The notes beneath the pieces were generated by a model that saw only the letters and a program-made list of their open reading frames with translations, was not told the origin of the DNA and searched no databases. From Lysobacterales bacterium (lineage in GTDB: Bacteria > Pseudomonadota > Gammaproteobacteria > Xanthomonadales > SZUA-36): DNA of 9,836 bases. Below are positions 6,659 through 9,836 of the stretch, piece by piece (the first letter of the stretch is position 1; every line of letters begins with the position of its first letter). The stretch is from contig JAPHSB010000128.1 of assembly GCA_026193295.1 (NCBI GenBank), forward strand, positions 1-9,836, in the 5' to 3' direction. A program made the position numbers and the translations under genes.

Positions 6659-8219
6659 AGGATACGTTCCTGTCCTGCCCGGCCCAATACGGCGCCCTCA
6701 GATCCTTTTTAAGGATCTTGCCGGCGCCGCTGAGGGGCAGTGGCTCGTCCCGGAACTCGACGCTCTTCGGACACTTGTAACCGGCAATCAACGCCTTGCA
6801 GTGCTCGATCAGGTCTTGCGGCGTCAGGGCATAACCCTCCTTCAGGCGCACGATCGCGTGCACTTGCTCGCCCCAGGAATCATGCGGTATGCCAATCACG
6901 GCGCACTCGGCCACTCCCGGGTGCGCATACACGGCCTGTTCCGTCTCGGCGGAATAGACATTTTCTCCGCCGCTGACGATCATGTCCTTGACCCGGTCGA
7001 CGATGAACAACATGCCATCCTCGTCCAATTTCCCGCCGTCCCCGGTATGTAGCCAGCCATCGCGCAGGGTCTCGGCTGTCACCTCGGGCAGGTTCCAGTA
7101 GCCCAGCATCACGTTGTCGCCGCGGATGCAGACCTCGCCGACCTCACCGACCGGAACCTCGCAACCGTCATCGTCCAGAATGGCCAGGTCGATACCCGCC
7201 ACGACGTGGCCGGCGCCCTTCAGCTTGCCCGCCTTCGGTCCGCTGACGGTGTGGTATTCGGGCCCCATCACCGTGACCACCGGTGATGCTTCCGTCTGCC
7301 CGTAGGCCTGGTAAAAATCGACCCCCGGGATGACCTCCAAAGCCTTGCGGATCACTGCCTCCGGCATCGGCGATGCACCGTATAGCAGGCGGCGCAGGCT
7401 CGAAAGGTCGTAACGTGATATCCCGGAATGGTTGACCACCATGTTGATCATGGTCGGCACCAGCAGGGCAGTCTTGATCTTCTCGTCCTGCAGGGTTTTG
7501 AGCACCAGCGTGGGTTCAAACCCCGGCACGATCACGTGGGTGCAGCCCATGGTCGTTCCCAGCATGAAGAAGAATCCGTCGGCCAGGTGGAACATGGGGG
7601 CGGCGTGCAGGAAGACGTCACCGGCATCGACCGGCATGAAGGGGTGGGCCTGGAGCACGTTGTAGGTCAGGTTGCGATGACTGAGCATGACGCCCTTGGA
7701 CTTGCCCGTGGTGCCGCCGGTGTAAAACAGGCCGGCCATGTCGTCACCGCTGCGCGTCGAGGCTGTCGCAGGCGCATGCTGATGCACCAGGTCTTCGAAC
7801 CGGAGGTAGCCGTCTGGCAGGTCGCCCTCGCCCATGTATACATAGTGGCGCACGGATTCCAGGCGACCGCGAATCTCGGCGACCGCGGCCAGGTAGGCAT
7901 CGTCGACGAACAGCACCTGGCTGCCCGAGTCGTTGAGCCAGTGAACCAACTCCGCCGGCGCCAGCCGGTTATTGAGGGGGACGAAAACAGCCCCTGCCCA
8001 GGAGGAGCCGAAGTAGAACTCAAAATAACGGTCGCTGTTCAGGGCCAGGACGGCAACCCGGTCCCCCTCGGCGATACCGAGCCCGTGCAGTCCCGCCGCA
8101 AGCCGGGCTACGCGATCCTGCAGTGTACGCCAGGTCTGTTCGCGGCCCTGAAATCGCGTGGCGGCCCTGTCTCCGTGCAGTTGCACGTTTGTACGAATCA
8201 ATTGTGGCAGTGAAGACAT
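6657..8219 (-). CDS. Long-chain fatty acid-CoA ligase-like AMP-forming acyl-CoA synthetase
   Basis: 520 aa, ANL superfamily enzyme that adenylates a carboxylic acid with ATP and transfers it to CoA. In order: P-loop YTGGTTGKSKG (166-176), adenine-site YGQTE (306-310), TGD (392-394), hinge region VDRVKD (407-412), SGGENVYS (416-423), and C-terminal PLSGAGKILKKDLR with catalytic Lys501. The length fits FadD13-like medium/long-chain or aryl-acid ligases, but the acid substrate cannot be read from sequence. The ATG at 8219 is chosen over longer in-frame extensions because GGAAGGGAAG ends 6 nt upstream of it and the protein then begins as the family does. The longer start would run through the divergent HAD gene. 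The TAG stop takes its last two bases from the end of the adjacent palindrome. It is probably co-oriented with the aminotransferase gene downstream. Confidence 0.92.
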   Translation of the reverse strand: MSSLPQLIRTNVQLHGDRAATRFQGREQTWRTLQDRVARLAAGLHGLGIAEGDRVAVLALNSDRYFEFYFGSSWAGAVFVPLNNRLAPAELVHWLNDSGSQVLFVDDAYLAAVAEIRGRLESVRHYVYMGEGDLPDGYLRFEDLVHQHAPATASTRSGDDMAGLFYTGGTTGKSKGVMLSHRNLTYNVLQAHPFMPVDAGDVFLHAAPMFHLADGFFFMLGTTMGCTHVIVPGFEPTLVLKTLQDEKIKTALLVPTMINMVVNHSGISRYDLSSLRRLLYGASPMPEAVIRKALEVIPGVDFYQAYGQTEASPVVTVMGPEYHTVSGPKAGKLKGAGHVVAGIDLAILDDDGCEVPVGEVGEVCIRGDNVMLGYWNLPEVTAETLRDGWLHTGDGGKLDEDGMLFIVDRVKDMIVSGGENVYSAETEQAVYAHPGVAECAVIGIPHDSWGEQVHAIVRLKEGYALTPQDLIEHCKALIAGYKCPKSVEFRDEPLPLSGAGKILKKDLRAPYWAGQDRNVS

Positions 8220-8235
8220 GCTACTCTTCCCTTCC
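8220..8235 (-). promoter_or_regulatory. Ribosome binding site that fixes the acyl-CoA ligase start
   Basis: Read on the minus strand, GGAAGGGAAG lies directly before AGTAGC and the ATG at 8219. This purine-rich block with 6-nt spacing selects the 520-aa start over in-frame codons further upstream. Confidence 0.7.
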
Positions 8236-8259
8236 AAAACGCTGGGCGGTCCATCATAA

Positions 8260-8922
8260 ATGCAGCGCATGCAAAAGATAAACCAGATCCTGTTTGACCT
8301 CGATGGAACCCTGGTCGACAGCAGCGGGGCCATCCAGGCTGCACTCACGCATGGCTTGCAGCGTCTTGGGCTGGAATATCCGGCCGACTGCGCGATCGAA
8401 TCGCTGATCGGAATGCCGCTGCTGGACATCTTGCGCGACCGGTTCGGCATCGTGGGCGAACCGGCCGAACGAGTCATCACGCACTACCGGGAGCACTACG
8501 ATGAGCAGGCGCAGGCCGAATCCCGGGTTTACGAGCGGGTGGCGGAGACGCTGGACACATTGTGCGCATCCGGCATCGAGCTGTTCGTGGCCACGGTCAA
8601 ACCCTCGCCCATCGCCACAAAGGTACTGCGGGACATGGGGCTGCAGCGCTATTTCAAAGGGGTAGCGGGCAGTTCCATGGACCACGCTCGCCGCGACAAG
8701 GCCGACATCATTCGCCATGTGCTGCAACAGTATGGCCTGGAGGCCAGCCACTCGCTGATGGTTGGTGACCGTGCCCAGGACATCAACGGCGCCCGGCAGA
8801 ACGGCCTCTATGCCGTGGCCGTGACCTATGGCTTCGGCTCCCTCGAGGAATTGACCGCCGCGGGCCCGGATCACCTGGTCGACTGCGCCAGTGAAATACC
8901 CGCGTTGTTGCCTAACCGGTGA
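8260..8922 (+). CDS. HAD family phosphatase (phosphoglycolate phosphatase/PpaX type)
   Basis: 220 aa, a haloacid dehalogenase superfamily hydrolase with a helical type C1 cap. Motif I is FDLDGTLVD with nucleophile Asp13 and acid Asp15. Motif II is the Thr112 of ATVKP (after strand FVAT), motif III is Lys147 of RRDKADI, and motif IV is GDRAQDI with Asp170 and Asp174. The cap spans roughly 20-90. This arrangement is that of Gph/PpaX-like enzymes that dephosphorylate small molecules such as 2-phosphoglycolate or pyrophosphate; the actual substrate is unknown. The start may be ATG 8260 or the ATG three codons later at 8269; GGGCGG at 8244-8249 is the only ribosome-site candidate. It diverges from the acyl-CoA ligase with 40 nt between start codons, so at least one promoter must lie within the other gene. 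Confidence 0.9.
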   Translation: MQRMQKINQILFDLDGTLVDSSGAIQAALTHGLQRLGLEYPADCAIESLIGMPLLDILRDRFGIVGEPAERVITHYREHYDEQAQAESRVYERVAETLDTLCASGIELFVATVKPSPIATKVLRDMGLQRYFKGVAGSSMDHARRDKADIIRHVLQQYGLEASHSLMVGDRAQDINGARQNGLYAVAVTYGFGSLEELTAAGPDHLVDCASEIPALLPNR

Positions 8923-8944
8923 GATCGCTGACTGACCCTGGTCA

Positions 8945-9012
8945 TTGAACTGGCCTATAAGGCTTATCAGAAAATTCAATTTCAACTATAAAGCTTGAAG
9001 GTCTATTCTTTT
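8945..9012 (+). promoter_or_regulatory. AT-rich promoter/operator region of the rubrerythrin gene
   Basis: This is a strongly AT-rich stretch in a GC-rich window. The best promoter reading is TTCAAC (8981-8986), a 17-nt spacer, and TATTCT (9004-9009). Just upstream are two dyads that could bind a regulator: ATAAG-G-CTTAT (8957-8967) and the imperfect GAAAATTCAATTTC (8970-8983). The regulator cannot be named; I find no clear OxyR or IscR pattern. Confidence 0.4.
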
Positions 9013-9040
9013 GGGGCAAGCATTCGCTCACCCTATCCAA

Positions 9041-9048
9041 ACGGAGGT
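9041..9048 (+). promoter_or_regulatory. Strong Shine-Dalgarno of the rubrerythrin gene
   Basis: ACGGAGGT, ending 10 nt before the ATG at 9059. It decides for this start over an in-frame TTG at 9011, which would add 16 residues not seen in the family. Confidence 0.8.
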
Positions 9049-9058
9049 ACGAACCATC

Positions 9059-9475
9059 ATGTCACTGAAAGGCACCCAGACCGAACAGAACCTGAAAGAC
9101 GCATTTGCCGGTGAGTCGCAGGCCAATCGCCGTTATTTGTACTTCGCTCAGCGCGCCGATGTCGAAGGCTACAACGACGTTTCGACCGTTTTCCGCTCGA
9201 CCGCCGAAGGCGAGACCGGCCACGCGCACGGCCACCTCGAGTACCTCGAAGAGGCCGGCGACCCGGCTACCGGTTTGCCCATCGGCCCCACCGCCGACAA
9301 TTTGAAAGCCGCGATTGCCGGCGAGACCCACGAGTACACCGACATGTACCCGGGCATGGCGCGGACCGCGCGCGACGAGGGCTTCGACGAGATCGCCGAC
9401 TGGTTCGAGACGCTGGCCAAGGCCGAGCGCTCGCACGCCAACCGCTTCCAGAAGGCCCTGGACGAACTGGGCTGA
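9059..9475 (+). CDS. Rubrerythrin-family diiron protein, ferritin-like domain only
   Basis: 138 aa four-helix-bundle diiron protein of the rubrerythrin family, which reduces hydrogen peroxide in the cytoplasm. Ligand candidates are Glu19 (FAGES), Glu52-x2-His55 (ETGH), Glu89 and Glu92 (GETHEY) and Glu123-x2-His126 (ERSH), matching the Glu/His set of classical rubrerythrin. The C-terminal rubredoxin domain (paired CxxC iron site, about 40 residues) is absent. Electrons must therefore come from another protein, for which the Fe-S protein encoded 68 nt downstream is a natural candidate (inference). The start is fixed by the strong ribosome site. A long palindrome begins 5 nt after the stop codon. 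Short rubrerythrins followed by this kind of Fe-S protein, often with a DUF3501 gene beyond, recur in proteobacteria. The third gene would lie outside this window. Confidence 0.93.
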   Translation: MSLKGTQTEQNLKDAFAGESQANRRYLYFAQRADVEGYNDVSTVFRSTAEGETGHAHGHLEYLEEAGDPATGLPIGPTADNLKAAIAGETHEYTDMYPGMARTARDEGFDEIADWFETLAKAERSHANRFQKALDELG

Positions 9476-9480
9476 CGGCA

Positions 9481-9531
9481 AAATCGGGGTCAGAGTAAAA
9501 ACTCCGGGGAGTTTTTACTCTGACCCCATTT
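9481..9531. repeat. REP-like perfect palindrome between rubrerythrin and Fe-S protein genes
   Basis: GGGGTCAGAGTAAAAACTCC (9486-9505) is repeated exactly inverted at 9508-9527 with only GG between. AAAT (9481-9484) and ATTT (9528-9531) extend the pairing beyond one unpaired C at 9485. In RNA it would form a very stable hairpin, opening five nt after the rubrerythrin stop and ending just before the next gene's ribosome site. From memory, close relatives of this GGGGTCAGAGTAAAAAC palindrome are dispersed in gammaproteobacterial genomes and occur near RAYT (REP-associated tyrosine) transposases. No transposase is present here. It may also act as a terminator or attenuator or protect the rubrerythrin mRNA 3' end, though the T-run lies inside the stem. 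Confidence 0.85.
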
Positions 9532-9543
9532 GGGAGAACGACC

Positions 9544-9836
9544 ATGCGAGAAGGCAGTCTCGAGGCCCCAACACGCCACGCCCTCGGCTGGCAAAACCCC
9601 GATTTCTACAACGAGGAAAAACTCCTCGAAGAAATGGAGCGGGTCTTCGACATCTGTCATGGCTGCCGACGCTGCGTTTCGCTGTGCGACTCCTACCCCA
9701 CGCTGTTCGACCTGGTCGACGAATCCAAGACCATGGAAGTGGACGGAGTAGCCAAGGAAGATTTCTGGAAAGTGGTCGACCAGTGCTATCTATGCGACCT
9801 CTGTTACCAGACCAAGTGCCCTTACGTGCCGCCGCA
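9544..9836 (+). CDS. Fe-S binding protein, HdrD/GlpC-like (3' end cut by window edge)
   Basis: The first 97 residues are visible and the frame stays open at the window end. Two cysteine clusters appear: CHGCRRCVSLC (38-48; CX2CX2CX3C, a classical [4Fe-4S] pattern) and CYLCDLCYQTKCP, with CX2CX2CX4C spacing, one residue longer than usual before the last Cys. This N-terminus is typical of the heterodisulfide reductase-related Fe-S proteins paired with short rubrerythrins, which continue into CCG-type domains for about 400 residues or more. The ATG at 9544 follows GGGAG (9532-9536) at 7 nt, and the ribosome site touches the end of the upstream palindrome. The likely role is electron transfer, possibly to rubrerythrin (inferred from gene order). 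Start and family are secure; full length and C-terminal domains cannot be seen. Confidence 0.88.
   Translation, partial: MREGSLEAPTRHALGWQNPDFYNEEKLLEEMERVFDICHGCRRCVSLCDSYPTLFDLVDESKTMEVDGVAKEDFWKVVDQCYLCDLCYQTKCPYVPP

Noticed and set aside
7428..8213. Plus-strand open frame (261 codons) within the acyl-CoA ligase
   Set aside because: Antisense shadow; the ligase motifs are continuous on the minus strand.
8220..8480. N-terminal extension of the acyl-CoA ligase to a start at 8480
   Set aside because: The extra 87 residues are antisense to the HAD gene and unlike the family. A strong ribosome site marks the ATG at 8219.
8933..8944. TGACC-CT-GGTCA hairpin after the HAD gene
   Set aside because: The 2-nt centre leaves only a few stable pairs and no T-run follows; not a supported terminator.

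Overview
The window is a chromosomal segment of a GC-rich Gammaproteobacterium-like organism. This placement is an inference from gene content, high GC, and gene family styles (AmpE-type, NnrU-type, and the rubrerythrin plus Fe-S protein pair). I cannot name a genus. Coding density is high, no interval without a gene exceeds about 170 bases, and I see no tRNA, rRNA, CRISPR array, transposase or integrase.

Left block (1-5096, all on +): a NudC-type NADH pyrophosphatase cut by the left edge; an AmpE-like membrane protein; a BtuF-like corrinoid-binding protein starting at TTG 3 nt after the AmpE stop; and a DUF819 membrane protein overlapping the BtuF-like gene by 8 nt. After a 125-nt gap comes an NnrU-family membrane protein followed by a small VOC (glyoxalase-fold) protein. 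The ampE-btuF-DUF819 trio is packed as one translationally linked unit. It has a periplasmic binder but no recognisable BtuC/BtuD partner inside the window, so its job is open.

Middle block (5213-8219, both on -): a class III PLP enzyme closest in motifs to ethanolamine-phosphate phospho-lyase/AGXT2-like proteins, and upstream of it an ATP-dependent acyl-CoA ligase. The junction between them is filled almost exactly by a ~164-bp imperfect palindrome with 27-bp terminal inverted repeats. It supplies the last two bases of the ligase stop codon and ends 5 nt from the aminotransferase start codon. Diverging from the ligase with 40 nt between start codons is a HAD phosphatase of the phosphoglycolate phosphatase/PpaX type.

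Right block (8923-9836, on +): an AT-rich regulatory region, a short rubrerythrin with only the ferritin-like domain, then a near-perfect 20-bp palindrome, then the N-terminus of a protein with two cysteine clusters (HdrD/GlpC-like) cut by the right edge. Rubrerythrin and this Fe-S protein form a recurring proteobacterial pair that is probably linked to peroxide/oxygen stress.

The most distinctive material is the non-coding structure. Two unrelated long palindromes each sit in a same-strand gene junction and abut the translation start region of the downstream gene. The compact BtuF-like/DUF819 unit is the best candidate for an uncharacterised protein system.
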